Assembly (NCBI GenBank): GCA_003503995.1
Contig: DOCA01000109.1
Location: 1-6,685, forward strand
DNA from: Holosporales bacterium
Lineage (GTDB): Bacteria; Pseudomonadota; Alphaproteobacteria; Caedimonadales; UBA9215
Reading direction: 5' to 3'
DNA length: 6,685 nucleotides
The position numbers and the translations under genes were made by a program. The notes beneath the pieces were generated by a model. The model had not been told where the DNA came from and did not search any database. It saw nothing but the letters and a program-made list of their open reading frames with translations. Below are positions 1 to 5,892 of this stretch, piece after piece (position 1 is the stretch's first letter; each line of letters starts with the position of its first letter).

Positions 1-152
1 CTTCGTGTTGGAAACACTTTTGAGATACAAGCTGTTGATAGCCCAGCAGCACTCATGCCAAGGGCTGCTCTTAATCCAGCACCGCCGGCGCCGACAATAA
101 CAACGTCATATTGATGGTCAATAATTTTATAATTTTCAGAAACTTTGGACAT
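1..152 (-). CDS. sdhA: Succinate dehydrogenase flavoprotein subunit, N-terminal part (runs off the left edge)
   Basis: The flavoprotein subunit oxidises succinate to fumarate in the TCA cycle and passes electrons to the iron-sulfur subunit of complex II on the inner face of the cytoplasmic membrane. Only the first 50 codons are present. They encode a short polar leader followed by YDVVIVGAGGAGLRAA (about residues 15-30), the FAD-binding beta-alpha-beta fold with the GxGxxG dinucleotide motif, and then a stretch ending SKVFPTR, which in this family lies just before the FAD-linked histidine (not reached here). The ATG sits immediately after the TAA of sdhD with no intervening base. A GGAG at 165-168, inside the end of sdhD, is a rather distant ribosome site (12-base spacer), so translational coupling to sdhD is likely. 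Identification is secure because of the motif and the preceding sdhC and sdhD genes. Confidence 0.94.
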   Translation of the reverse strand, partial: MSKVSENYKIIDHQYDVVIVGAGGAGLRAALGMSAAGLSTACISKVFPTR

Positions 153-566
153 TTAATGAACGAACTCCGTAGACGAAAAAGAAAGGGATTGAATGTGGAT
201 CAAGGCATAAAAAGCCCCAAGGGCAAGGCTGGCAAAGACAAGCTTAACGCCAAGAAGGGTTATGAATTTCGTGCCTTCATTGTGCACATAGTCCTCAAGG
301 ACGACTTGTAGCCCAAGCGCCCCATGGTAAAGTGCAACAAGGAGAGTTAATCCCATAAGAGCAAAGGAGAACGGACTTTGTAACCAAGTAACAACAGCCT
401 GATAGTTTGAAAGATCATTGGTAATAAGGCTATAAAAAAACCAGAGTCCTAAGGGAACAAGAGCAACGGATGTCATACGTTGCAGGGTCCAGTGGTGAGA
501 GCCTGATTTGGCAGAACCATGTCCTCGTGCCTGCCCTAAGGGAGATTGACGTTTTTGGTGAGTCAT
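153..566 (-). CDS. sdhD: Succinate dehydrogenase membrane anchor subunit SdhD (137 aa)
   Basis: This is the smaller membrane anchor of complex II; with SdhC it holds heme b and forms the ubiquinone site. The N-terminal segment SPLGQARGHGSAKSGSHHW (residues 8-26) is typical of alphaproteobacterial SdhD. Three hydrophobic segments follow at about 31-50, 66-89 and 101-125. His81 in LYHGALGLQ matches the axial heme ligand, and Asp92-Tyr93 in EDYVH lies 11 residues later, the same spacing as His71 and Asp82-Tyr83 in E. coli SdhD, where these residues serve heme and quinone binding. The reading frame is open for 24 more codons upstream, but ATG 566 is chosen because AAAGGA lies 7 bases before it and the extension overlaps sdhC and resembles no SdhD. 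It starts 11 bases after the sdhC stop and abuts sdhA. Confidence 0.94.
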   Translation of the reverse strand: MTHQKRQSPLGQARGHGSAKSGSHHWTLQRMTSVALVPLGLWFFYSLITNDLSNYQAVVTWLQSPFSFALMGLTLLVALYHGALGLQVVLEDYVHNEGTKFITLLGVKLVFASLALGAFYALIHIQSLSFSSTEFVH

Positions 567-573
567 TTTAGAT

Positions 574-579
574 TCCTTT
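574..579 (-). promoter_or_regulatory. Ribosome binding site of sdhD, overlapping the sdhC stop codon
   Basis: AAAGGA (minus strand) lies 7 bases before ATG 566 and shares two bases with the sdhC stop codon TAA (578-580). It decides the sdhD start and suggests that ribosomes finishing sdhC help initiate sdhD. Confidence 0.7.
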
Positions 580-955
580 AAAAAAGAGCACAGAGGATCA
601 AACCGCTGGCCACGGCTGTAAAAACAAGAACAGCCCAACCACTCCGATAAACAGCTTCAAGGCTATAACCGCACCCTGCATCCCATACAAGATGACGGAT
701 ACCGTTGGCGAAATGGTAAAAGAAAGCAATAACCCATGAGGCGAATAAAAGTTGCCCAAAGGGCGACGCATAGAAAGCCATCATAAGACCAAAACAAGGT
801 TTGGGTGAGGCAAGGGAAATGAGCCAAAGAGCCAAAGCCATGATGCCAAGCGTTAAATAAACACCAACTGCGCGGTGAAAAATAGACAAGACTGAGGTGA
901 GTTGAGGTTTGTAAACTTGCAGGTGGGGGGATAAGGGGCGCTGAGTTGAATTCAT
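578..955 (-). CDS. sdhC: Succinate dehydrogenase cytochrome b556 subunit SdhC (125 aa)
   Basis: This is the larger membrane anchor of complex II. It shows the SdhC signature RPLSPHLQVYK (residues 6-16) and then SIFHRAVG (24-31), in which Ser24 and Arg28 correspond to the quinone-site Ser27 and Arg31 of E. coli SdhC. The second signature, YHFANGIRHLVWD (80-92), contains His81, the expected heme b axial ligand, with His88 and Asp92 at the spacing seen around E. coli His84, His91 and Asp95. Three membrane segments lie at roughly 28-49, 65-88 and 103-124. The length of 125 residues is normal for the family. The ATG gives the expected N-terminus, although the sequence before it has only a weak AAAGA Shine-Dalgarno. 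It is the first gene of the cluster; the next two, sdhD and sdhA, follow at almost no spacing. Confidence 0.96.
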   Translation of the reverse strand: MNSTQRPLSPHLQVYKPQLTSVLSIFHRAVGVYLTLGIMALALWLISLASPKPCFGLMMAFYASPFGQLLFASWVIAFFYHFANGIRHLVWDAGCGYSLEAVYRSGWAVLVFTAVASGLILCALF

Positions 956-1063
956 GCTGAGGTCTTTGATTAGCTTAATTTTTATATACTAGTATTTAAT
1001 ATGAATTTTATACAAAAATCAAGGGAAGCTGTAGATTAATCAAATATCTATGCTAGAAAAAAA
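956..1063. promoter_or_regulatory. Divergent AT-rich intergenic region between sdhC and the transporter gene
   Basis: Promoters for both divergent units should lie here. The region contains a perfect 10-bp palindrome ATACTAGTAT (986-995) set within an imperfect 11-bp inverted repeat, ATTTTTATATA (978-988) and TATACAAAAAT (1009-1019), matching at 10 of 11 positions. On the minus strand a TTGATT (1016-1021 region) and AT-rich hexamers such as TTAAAT about 17 bases downstream could serve as -35 and -10 boxes for sdhC, but in such AT-rich DNA several alternatives score alike. The palindromes are visible directly; their role as promoter or operator is inference. Confidence 0.35.
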
Positions 1064-1115
1064 ATGAAATTCTCTTTCACAAGGACAAGAAAAGCTGATA
1101 AGTTTATGATTACAC

Positions 1116-1120
1116 AAGGG
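1116..1120 (+). promoter_or_regulatory. Ribosome binding site deciding a GTG start for the transporter
   Basis: AAGGG lies 9 bases before the in-frame GTG at 1130. The upstream in-frame ATGs at 1064 and 1106 and the downstream ATG at 1178 have no comparable purine-rich site in position, so GTG 1130 (or the next GTG, 1133) is preferred. Confidence 0.45.
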
Positions 1121-1129
1121 AATAATTTA

Positions 1130-2038
1130 GTGGTGAAATCAATTTTGGGGCGTTTATCGTCTCCTCTTCAGACGCCTATGGATGATGAAAAAAAGGGTCT
1201 TTTTTATGGTATTGTCGCAGTCGTTTTATGGGGACTAACTTTTATTTTCGTGAAAAAAGGGGTGGAATGCTCACACCCTCTTGTTTTTACCTTGTTTCGT
1301 CTTGCCCTTGCTCTTCCGCTCATGCTTTTTTTTCGACCAAGGCACTCTCTTGCTGTGTTGATTGGTGTGACTCTTGTCTGGAACCTGGGGAGTTTTAATT
1401 TTATGGCCCTTGCTATGGGGCACGGTGTTAATGCGTCCACGGCTGCTTTTCTTCAACAAACCAATAGTTTGTTTTTGATCCTTTTTTCTGTGTTGTTTTT
1501 GAAAGAAAAGATGCCCGCTTCCCTCGTGATTAGCTTGCCAATTGCTTTTGTTGGGCTGTATATCTTTTTTGGAGGCGCTTCTCTTTTAAGCAATATCTCC
1601 ATTGGACTTGTTTTTGTGTTAGGAGGCGCTTTAGCATCAGCTTTTGGCATGCTTTTTTTGAAGAAATTTAAAATGAAGGGCACGTTCTCAACGGTTGTTT
1701 GGCTTGCAGGATTAGGCGCTTTAATTCAGGCGCCGTTGGTGTGGCTTTCCGTGCCAAGGGAGGAAATTGTTTTTTCTATTCAGTCTTTCGGATACGGAGT
1801 TGGAGCCTTTGTGCTTTCAAACATTTTGTCGAGTATTTTTTGGATGAAAGCTATACAGCTCTCAAAAAGTGCATCCCTATCCCATATTTTATTTCTCATC
1901 CCATTAGTTGTGCTTGCGATAGATTTCTTTATTTTGGGAACTCACATTCAAACCGACCATATAATTGGGGGTGCTTTTATTATTTTTGCGAGCTCTGTGC
2001 GCTTTGTTAAAATTTTTAAGAAACAACCCTTTTGCTAA
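1130..2038 (+). CDS. EamA/DMT-superfamily membrane transporter (about 302 aa)
   Basis: This protein belongs by its pattern to the drug/metabolite transporter superfamily: two tandem EamA repeats with about ten membrane helices, acting in the cytoplasmic membrane to move small metabolites, amino acids or drugs. Counting from GTG 1130, repeat one covers about residues 24-147 (GLFYGIVAVVLWGLTFIFVK, an FRLALALPL helix, then the LQQTNSLFLILFSVLFLKEK stretch with the family's typical helix-ending charged LKEK at 124-127). Repeat two covers about 157-292, ending in GGAFIIFASSV. The tail is basic. The frame is open back to ATG 1064 (324 aa), but those extra 22 residues are polar and basic without family character, and the Shine-Dalgarno points to GTG 1130; ATG 1178 just before the first helix is also possible. 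The substrate cannot be read from sequence. No terminator is evident directly downstream, and the gene stands alone, divergent from sdhC. Confidence 0.85.
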   Translation: MVKSILGRLSSPLQTPMDDEKKGLFYGIVAVVLWGLTFIFVKKGVECSHPLVFTLFRLALALPLMLFFRPRHSLAVLIGVTLVWNLGSFNFMALAMGHGVNASTAAFLQQTNSLFLILFSVLFLKEKMPASLVISLPIAFVGLYIFFGGASLLSNISIGLVFVLGGALASAFGMLFLKKFKMKGTFSTVVWLAGLGALIQAPLVWLSVPREEIVFSIQSFGYGVGAFVLSNILSSIFWMKAIQLSKSASLSHILFLIPLVVLAIDFFILGTHIQTDHIIGGAFIIFASSVRFVKIFKKQPFC

Positions 2039-2121
2039 CGGAATTTTACAAAGAACCAAGTCGTGCAGTTGTTGGTGTGAATAATGATACTGGGAAGTTT
2101 TTTTGGATGACTGTGTTTTGA

Positions 2122-2130
2122 AAGGGAGGT
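2122..2130 (+). promoter_or_regulatory. Strong Shine-Dalgarno before the possible small ORF
   Basis: AAGGGAGGT is close to the ideal anti-16S match; its GGGAGG core (2124-2129) lies 6 bases before GTG 2136. It directly follows a TGA (2119-2121) closing a short upstream frame, an arrangement that would allow coupling. It is the best ribosome site in the window although no known gene follows. Confidence 0.4.
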
Positions 2131-2134
2131 GTTC

Positions 2135-2169
2135 TGTGTCCTACTTATTCCTGTATTTGGTAGGACACA
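2135..2169. repeat. 10-bp perfect inverted repeat covering the GTG start of the small ORF
   Basis: TGTGTCCTAC (2135-2144) and GTAGGACACA (2160-2169) are exact reverse complements separated by 15 bases. As RNA this would be a stable hairpin that places the candidate start codon GTG 2136 inside the stem, right after the ribosome site. It could regulate translation, be a protein-binding site, or be a leftover of a mobile element. There is no T run, so it is not an intrinsic terminator in the plus direction. Confidence 0.5.
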
Positions 2170-2387
2170 TTGAACATCAGTTGAAGCTGAAGTTATCTAA
2201 AACACAGCCGACTTGTAACCTCGATAATGTGTTTTTTTCCCAACTGGCCCGGATGATTAGTTATCATCTTTATGTAAATCTAGCACGTCTAATCTTCTTT
2301 TTCAAGAAAATAAAAACGCCTAAAAACAAAACTCTAAAAGCATCTGCAATTACCAATAACGCCCTTGATAATTCTCTGGATAAATAA
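2136..2387 (+). CDS. Possible small hypothetical protein (83 aa), weakly supported
   Basis: An open frame begins with GTG 2136 behind a strong Shine-Dalgarno and encodes 83 residues. No family was recognised. The N-terminus is hydrophobic (VSYLFLYLVGHIEHQLKLKL), a second hydrophobic patch occurs at about residues 44-60 (YHLYVNLARLIFFF), and the tail is rich in lysine and asparagine, giving a basic protein with up to two short membrane-like segments. It overlaps the 3' end of the converging gene at 2350-2880 by 38 bases. The frame is open further upstream to ATG 2103, which has no ribosome site. The composition could equally come from AT-rich non-coding DNA or a decayed gene, and its only positive support is the start region. 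Confidence 0.25.
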   Translation: MSYLFLYLVGHIEHQLKLKLSKTQPTCNLDNVFFSQLARMISYHLYVNLARLIFFFKKIKTPKNKTLKASAITNNALDNSLDK

Positions 2388-2880
2388 TAATCTTGGGAAG
2401 CGCTAGAGGGGTTTTTCTTTTATAAGTCATTTGAGGAAGGGATGTCTTACCTGTGCTGTCGCTAAGGTCATCAGGACCGTCATTGGAAGTAGTGCTTTTC
2501 TCACCAGTTTGGAGAGGGGGTAAGGTTTTTTCGTCATTAAAATCTCCCTCAAAGGAGAACTGCAGTTCGTCGTCAAAGGAAGGCCGTCGTTTGACGCTTG
2601 CCTGAAGAGTTATTGAAGAGTTAGACGCGGAAGACGAGCTTTCTGTACCTTGAGGAGGGTTGTCTTCATGGGGCATTTGAGGTGTGAGGAGGGAATTGTC
2701 AGTAATGTCTTTGAAGCTACCAACTCTGTCATTGCCTTCATCCTCCTCCCCTTCTTTTTGCTGGAATGCTAAGGTTTCTAGTTCACCCTCGTCCTCGAAG
2801 GAGAACTGAAGATAATCACTGGCTAGGCAGTGGGTTGAGTTTAACAGAATAGGTAGAATATAAAGAGATTTAAAATTCAT
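2350..2880 (-). CDS. Hypothetical secreted acidic low-complexity protein with a duplicated LQFSFE motif (176 aa)
   Basis: The product is not recognised. The N-terminus MNFKSLYILPILLNSTHCLA looks like a Sec signal peptide (Lys4, hydrophobic core about 5-14, small residue before a cut after Ala20), with no lipobox, so export to the periplasm or beyond is inferred. The mature part is acidic and disordered-looking, rich in Glu, Asp, Ser, Thr and Pro, with a serine run at about 81-89. The motif LQFSFE occurs twice, at 24-29 and 106-111, each time in an acidic setting. The C-terminus is different: basic at 154-156 (KRK), then proline, isoleucine and tyrosine-rich (LPKIIIYPENYQGRYW). ATG 2880 has AAAGG (2889-2893) 8 bases upstream. 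The frame stays open to about 3024, but that extension runs through the MITE-like repeat and is rejected. An effector, surface or periplasmic protein is possible; none is shown. Confidence 0.6.
   Translation of the reverse strand: MNFKSLYILPILLNSTHCLASDYLQFSFEDEGELETLAFQQKEGEEDEGNDRVGSFKDITDNSLLTPQMPHEDNPPQGTESSSSASNSSITLQASVKRRPSFDDELQFSFEGDFNDEKTLPPLQTGEKSTTSNDGPDDLSDSTGKTSLPQMTYKRKTPLALPKIIIYPENYQGRYW
2548..2565. repeat. Internal repeat copy 1, coding for LQFSFE (second motif of the protein)
   Basis: CTCAAAGGAGAACTGCAG matches the 18 bases at 2794-2811 with two mismatches, in the same orientation. Read on the minus strand both encode L-Q-F-S-F-E. The near identity of the DNA, not only of the protein, suggests either a recent duplication or strong constraint. 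Confidence 0.6.
2794..2811. repeat. Internal repeat copy 2, coding for LQFSFE (first motif of the protein)
   Basis: CTCGAAGGAGAACTGAAG differs from the copy at 2548-2565 at two of 18 bases. It encodes the motif just behind the predicted signal peptide cleavage site. Confidence 0.6.
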
Positions 2881-2951
2881 TTCATAGACCTTTATTTTAC
2901 GAAAACGCCATAGACTATATATATCACATATAGCGAAAAATGACACATAGG

Positions 2952-3118
2952 TTTTATAGAAACCTCTGCAAAAGGCTCTTTTGGCGATAAAAAAGCAAAG
3001 GCTCGACTTTCGCGGGACGCACATACTAAAGGTATGCTTACGTTTCCACGATCTCGCTTCACCTTTTTCTCATCCAAAACCACTTCGTTTAGCTATTTCG
3101 CAGAGCTTCCTATAGAAA
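2952..3118. mobile_element. MITE-like element with imperfect terminal inverted repeats (about 167 bp)
   Basis: The left end (2952-2977, reading TTTTATAGAAACCTCTGC and then AAAAGGCT) and the reverse complement of the right end (3091-3118, reading TTTCTATAGGAAGCTCTGC and then GAAATAGCT) align with few mismatches and share the cores ATAG and CTCTGC. The interior carries a small hairpin, CATAC/GTATG (3022-3036). The element is too short for a transposase, sits between two genes, and remains largely open when read as protein, which creates spurious N- and C-terminal extensions of neighbouring frames. No clear target duplication is visible. It could be a non-autonomous transposon or a dispersed repeat; a single copy here cannot prove mobility. 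Confidence 0.4.
3022..3036. repeat. Small hairpin CATAC-TAAAG-GTATG inside the MITE-like element
   Basis: A perfect 5-bp stem with a 5-base loop lies near the middle of the repeat element at 2952-3118. No T run follows on either strand, so it is not an intrinsic terminator. Confidence 0.4.
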
Positions 3119-3136
3119 TCTCTTAAGCTATCTGCA

Positions 3137-4510
3137 TTAATCGAAAAAAGAGGGTTGAGGTGTGTCAGAAAGGGGAGCCTTGGGTTTCTTTTTTGGGCGA
3201 GGATTTGCTTTCGTTTTTTTTGTCGATGTTGAGCTTTCTGTGACTTGTGCCTCAATTTTTCCATCGATAAAATATGCTTGGAACACATTGTTGACGGCAA
3301 GGCTTTCGGCGCTTCTAATCACCTCGCCTGAGGTTGTTTTAATAAGAGAAAACCCTCGCTCTAATGTTCTTGTATAGGAATAGCTCTCAAGAAGTTGGCC
3401 TTGGCTCTTTAAGTACTGCTCTCCTGTTGTTAGAGTCTGTCGAATGGCCAATACAAGCCGTTGATAAAGGGCTGAGATGAGGTCGTTTTGTCTTAGCACA
3501 AGATCAAGAGGTGAACGTATTTTCAAAGATTCTAAGCGCTGTTGACGCTCCCGTAAATAAAGCTCCATAGAGCGGAAAAGTTTTTCTGAGCGATCGTCTA
3601 TACGTTGTGTTGTGTCTTCAAATAAACGGCGCATAGATTGGTTGAGGCGCCGGCTCTGCTCTGTTAGGGTTGCTCTGAGCTCAAGGCGTACAGGAACGGC
3701 TCGTTCTGCTGCTGCTGTTGGTGTTGGCGCTCGATGATCAGAGGCATAATCAATGAGGGTTGTATCTGTTTCATGTCCTACGGCAGAAATGAGAGGGATT
3801 TGACTTTTGGCCACAGCTCTCACAACGCATTCTTCGTTAAAACACCAAAGGTCTTCAAGGCTCCCACCCCCCCGGGCTACAATCAGAACATCAGGGCGTT
3901 GTTCGGAAGGAAGATTGTTAAAGCCTTCAATAGCAGCGGCTATTTTTGGTCCTGCCTCTTGTCCTTGAACGGCGACAGGCCATAAAAGAACAGGGGTTGG
4001 AAAACGATCTTGCAAACGGTGTAGAATATCTTGGATGACGGCTCCCGTTGGAGAGGTGATAATGCCTATTTTTTTTGGCAGAAAAGGAATGGCCTTTTTA
4101 ATATCTTGAGAAAAAAGACCTTCTGCTGCTAATTTCTTTTTTAAATCTTCAAGGAGCTTGAGGAGTGCACCCTCGCCAGCAACGTCCATGGTTTCAATGA
4201 CCATTTGATATTTAGAACGCCCTGGAAAAGTTGTTAAACGCCCTCTGCAAATAACTTCAAGTCCGTCTTGGGGTTGTGTGGCGAGTTTTGAAGCGACGCC
4301 TTTCCAACAAATACCATCTAAAACGGCCTTTTCGTCTTTGAGGGAAAAATAGATATGACCTGAGGAATGTCGTTTGACAGATGAGAGTTCAGCCCGCACC
4401 TGAATACCCGTAAAGTGATCTTCCACAATCCCTTTTAGGAGGTTGGATATCTCAGTAACGCTATAAACCTTATTGAGACTATTGCCGTTTGTAGGGAAAG
4501 TAGTGTACAT
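3137..4510 (-). CDS. xseA: Exodeoxyribonuclease VII large subunit (457 aa)
   Basis: XseA with several copies of XseB forms exonuclease VII, which degrades single-stranded DNA from both ends to short oligonucleotides and serves in mismatch repair and DNA damage processing in the cytoplasm. An N-terminal OB-fold for DNA binding spans about residues 16-110 (YSVTEISNLLKG, SSGHIYFSLKDE). The catalytic domain follows with IGIITSPTGAVIQDILHRL (148-166), ARGGGSLEDLW (212-222) and SAVGHETDTTLIDY (242-255). Asp161, Arg213, His246 and Asp249 match E. coli Asp155, Arg205, His238 and Asp241. A helical, charged segment (about 275-380) precedes the small C-terminal piece RTLERGFSLI. The tail is lysine and proline rich (431-444). 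The length equals the usual 400-460. ATG 4510 is the first ATG of the frame; an AGGA lies 11 bases upstream, somewhat far, and a TTG at 4543 is less likely. It is divergent from hemA. Confidence 0.97.
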   Translation of the reverse strand: MYTTFPTNGNSLNKVYSVTEISNLLKGIVEDHFTGIQVRAELSSVKRHSSGHIYFSLKDEKAVLDGICWKGVASKLATQPQDGLEVICRGRLTTFPGRSKYQMVIETMDVAGEGALLKLLEDLKKKLAAEGLFSQDIKKAIPFLPKKIGIITSPTGAVIQDILHRLQDRFPTPVLLWPVAVQGQEAGPKIAAAIEGFNNLPSEQRPDVLIVARGGGSLEDLWCFNEECVVRAVAKSQIPLISAVGHETDTTLIDYASDHRAPTPTAAAERAVPVRLELRATLTEQSRRLNQSMRRLFEDTTQRIDDRSEKLFRSMELYLRERQQRLESLKIRSPLDLVLRQNDLISALYQRLVLAIRQTLTTGEQYLKSQGQLLESYSYTRTLERGFSLIKTTSGEVIRSAESLAVNNVFQAYFIDGKIEAQVTESSTSTKKTKANPRPKKKPKAPLSDTPQPSFFD

Positions 4511-4534
4511 TCTAGTTGCAGTCCTGCACCTTAA

Positions 4535-4563
4535 GGATTTCAAAATAAATTTATGGATATACT
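4535..4563 (+). promoter_or_regulatory. Possible hemA promoter
   Basis: TATACT (4558-4563) is a good -10 hexamer, with TG slightly upstream (4554-4555). The -35 position 17 bases before holds only GGATTT, a poor match. A start near 4570 would leave a leader of about 30 bases before ATG 4599. Supported only by pattern. Confidence 0.3.
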
Positions 4564-4598
4564 AACCTCTCTACAGAGAATTTGAAAGCAGATCATTG

Positions 4599-5837
4599 AT
4601 GGATTACACCGCCTTTTTTAAGAAAAACCTCGATACACTCAAGAGCGAGGGGCGCTACCGTCATTTTGCAAATATTGAACGCCGTGCAGGAGACTTTCCA
4701 AAAGCTGACCTTCACACGCCAGAGGGTAAAAAAGAAATTATTATTTGGTGTGGTAATGATTATCTTGGTATGGGACAACATCCTAAAGTAGTTGAGGCTA
4801 CGACGAAAACCATCGCGCAGTGCGGCGCTGGTGCTGGTGGGACACGTAACATTTCAGGAACCACCCGTTATCATGTAGAGCTTGAAAAAGAGTTGGCTGA
4901 CCTTCATAACAAAGAAGCTGGTCTTGTTTTCACGTCAGGTTACGTTGCTAATGAAGCAACTCTCTCGACCCTTGGAACGCTGCTGCCCAATTGTATTATT
5001 TACTCAGATTCAGAGAACCATGCTTCAATGATTCAGGGGATACGACACAGTAAGGCACAAAAGCGTATTTTTAAGCACAACGATGTTGAGGATTTGCGCC
5101 GTTTGTTGATGCAAGATGATCCTTCTTGTGCCAAGCTTATTGTGTTTGAATCTGTTTACTCTATGGATGGGGATATTGCACCCATCAAAGAAATTTGTGC
5201 GGTGGCTAAGGAATTTGGCGCCCTTACTTATATTGATGAAGTGCATGGTGTGGGCATGTATGGCCAAAAAGGGGGTGGTATTGCTCAAGCTCGCGAACTT
5301 GAAGACGAAATTGATATTATTCAAGGAACCCTTGGTAAGGCTTTTGGGTTAATTGGAGGGTATATCACAGGGTCTAAAGAACTTATTGATTTTGTGCGTA
5401 GCTTTGCCCCAGGTTTTATCTTCACAACCTCTATCACGCCTTCTGTTGCAGCAGGATGTATTGCAAGTATTCAACATTTAAAGACCTCGGATCAAGAGCG
5501 CGTTAGGCATCAAAATAATGCGCGGACGTTAAAAGGCAAGTGCGCTGCAGCTGGTATCCCTTACCTTAAGAGTGAGAGTCATATTGTGCCGGTTATTATT
5601 GGTAATGCTGAGAAATGTAAACAAGTCACTGATGCGTTGCTCCACGATTATCAAATTTACGTGCAGCCCATTAACTATCCAACGGTTCCCATTGGTACAG
5701 AGCGTTTGCGCTTGACTCCTTCAGCTATTCATACAGAAGAGATGGCGGATCAATTGGTTGCAGCACTGGTGGAAATTTGGCAGCGCTTTGACTTGAGTTT
5801 TTCTGACTGTTCGATTGAGGACACAAACGCAGCTTAA
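4599..5837 (+). CDS. hemA: 5-aminolevulinate synthase (412 aa)
   Basis: This pyridoxal-phosphate enzyme condenses glycine with succinyl-CoA to 5-aminolevulinate, CO2 and CoA, the first and controlling step of heme synthesis by the C4 pathway used by alphaproteobacteria and mitochondria. The family's motifs appear in order: CGNDYLGMGQHP (51-62), GAGAGGTRNISGTTRYHVELE (77-96), ENHASMIQG (139-147), YIDEVHGVGMYG (211-222) and GTLGKAFG (243-250). Lys247 is the Schiff-base lysine (Lys248 in Rhodobacter), Asp213 contacts the pyridine nitrogen, and His141 and His216 fit the cofactor site. ALAS rather than the related KBL or BioF enzymes is indicated by the TRNISGTT and FIFTTSITPS segments and by length. 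ATG 4599 is preferred over the adjacent TTG 4596; no strong Shine-Dalgarno is seen. No CP heme-regulatory motif is visible. Divergent from xseA; a weak hairpin at 5864-5878 follows. Confidence 0.97.
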   Translation: MDYTAFFKKNLDTLKSEGRYRHFANIERRAGDFPKADLHTPEGKKEIIIWCGNDYLGMGQHPKVVEATTKTIAQCGAGAGGTRNISGTTRYHVELEKELADLHNKEAGLVFTSGYVANEATLSTLGTLLPNCIIYSDSENHASMIQGIRHSKAQKRIFKHNDVEDLRRLLMQDDPSCAKLIVFESVYSMDGDIAPIKEICAVAKEFGALTYIDEVHGVGMYGQKGGGIAQARELEDEIDIIQGTLGKAFGLIGGYITGSKELIDFVRSFAPGFIFTTSITPSVAAGCIASIQHLKTSDQERVRHQNNARTLKGKCAAAGIPYLKSESHIVPVIIGNAEKCKQVTDALLHDYQIYVQPINYPTVPIGTERLRLTPSAIHTEEMADQLVAALVEIWQRFDLSFSDCSIEDTNAA

Positions 5838-5863
5838 GTCTGAATTTTCTAGGCAAAGGCGGC

Positions 5864-5885
5864 AAGATCTGATATCTTATTTTTA
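5864..5885 (+). terminator. Weak hairpin and T-rich stretch after hemA, possible terminator
   Basis: AAGAT (5864-5868) and ATCTT (5874-5878) form a 5-bp AT-rich stem with loop CTGAT, followed by ATTTTT. The stem is short, so termination would be leaky and read-through into the peroxiredoxin gene is likely. Confidence 0.25.
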
Positions 5886-5892
5886 CTTTAAA

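Larger units (their letters stand above)
2039..2349. other. Stretch without a confidently assigned gene
   Basis: Apart from the weakly supported 83-codon ORF described separately, no protein family, RNA gene or clear terminator is visible here. A second short open frame (2020-2118, stop TGA 2119-2121) reads SRAVVGVNNDTGKFFWMTVF at its end; it has no good start and may be chance or the remnant of a decayed gene. A small stem, GATGAT with ATCATC (2252-2257 and 2263-2268), and a larger 10-bp inverted repeat (2135-2169) are present. The region could be a decayed gene or mobile element, but no recognisable transposase motif was found. Confidence 0.4.

Noticed and set aside
567..638. 24-codon upstream extension of the sdhD frame
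   Set aside because: It overlaps sdhC, starts without a ribosome site and resembles no SdhD N-terminus, while AAAGGA sits correctly before ATG 566.
1204..1683. Several minus-strand frames within the transporter gene
   Set aside because: They are basic, low-information shadows of a hydrophobic protein coded on the plus strand.
2910..2940. TGTGA half-site resembling a CRP box upstream of the secreted-protein gene
   Set aside because: Only one half matches; the other half lacks TCACA and the surrounding alternating AT sequence explains the pattern.
2881..3083. Open frames reading through 2892-3083 on the minus strand, including an N-terminal extension of the secreted protein
   Set aside because: They run through the repeat element; the ATG at 2880 is followed by a convincing signal peptide and preceded by AAAGG.
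3100..3135. Imperfect hairpin (GCAGAGCTT with AAGCTATCTGC) just after xseA as its terminator
   Set aside because: The stem has a bulge and a 16-base loop with no T run downstream on the minus strand; it is partly the end of the repeat element.
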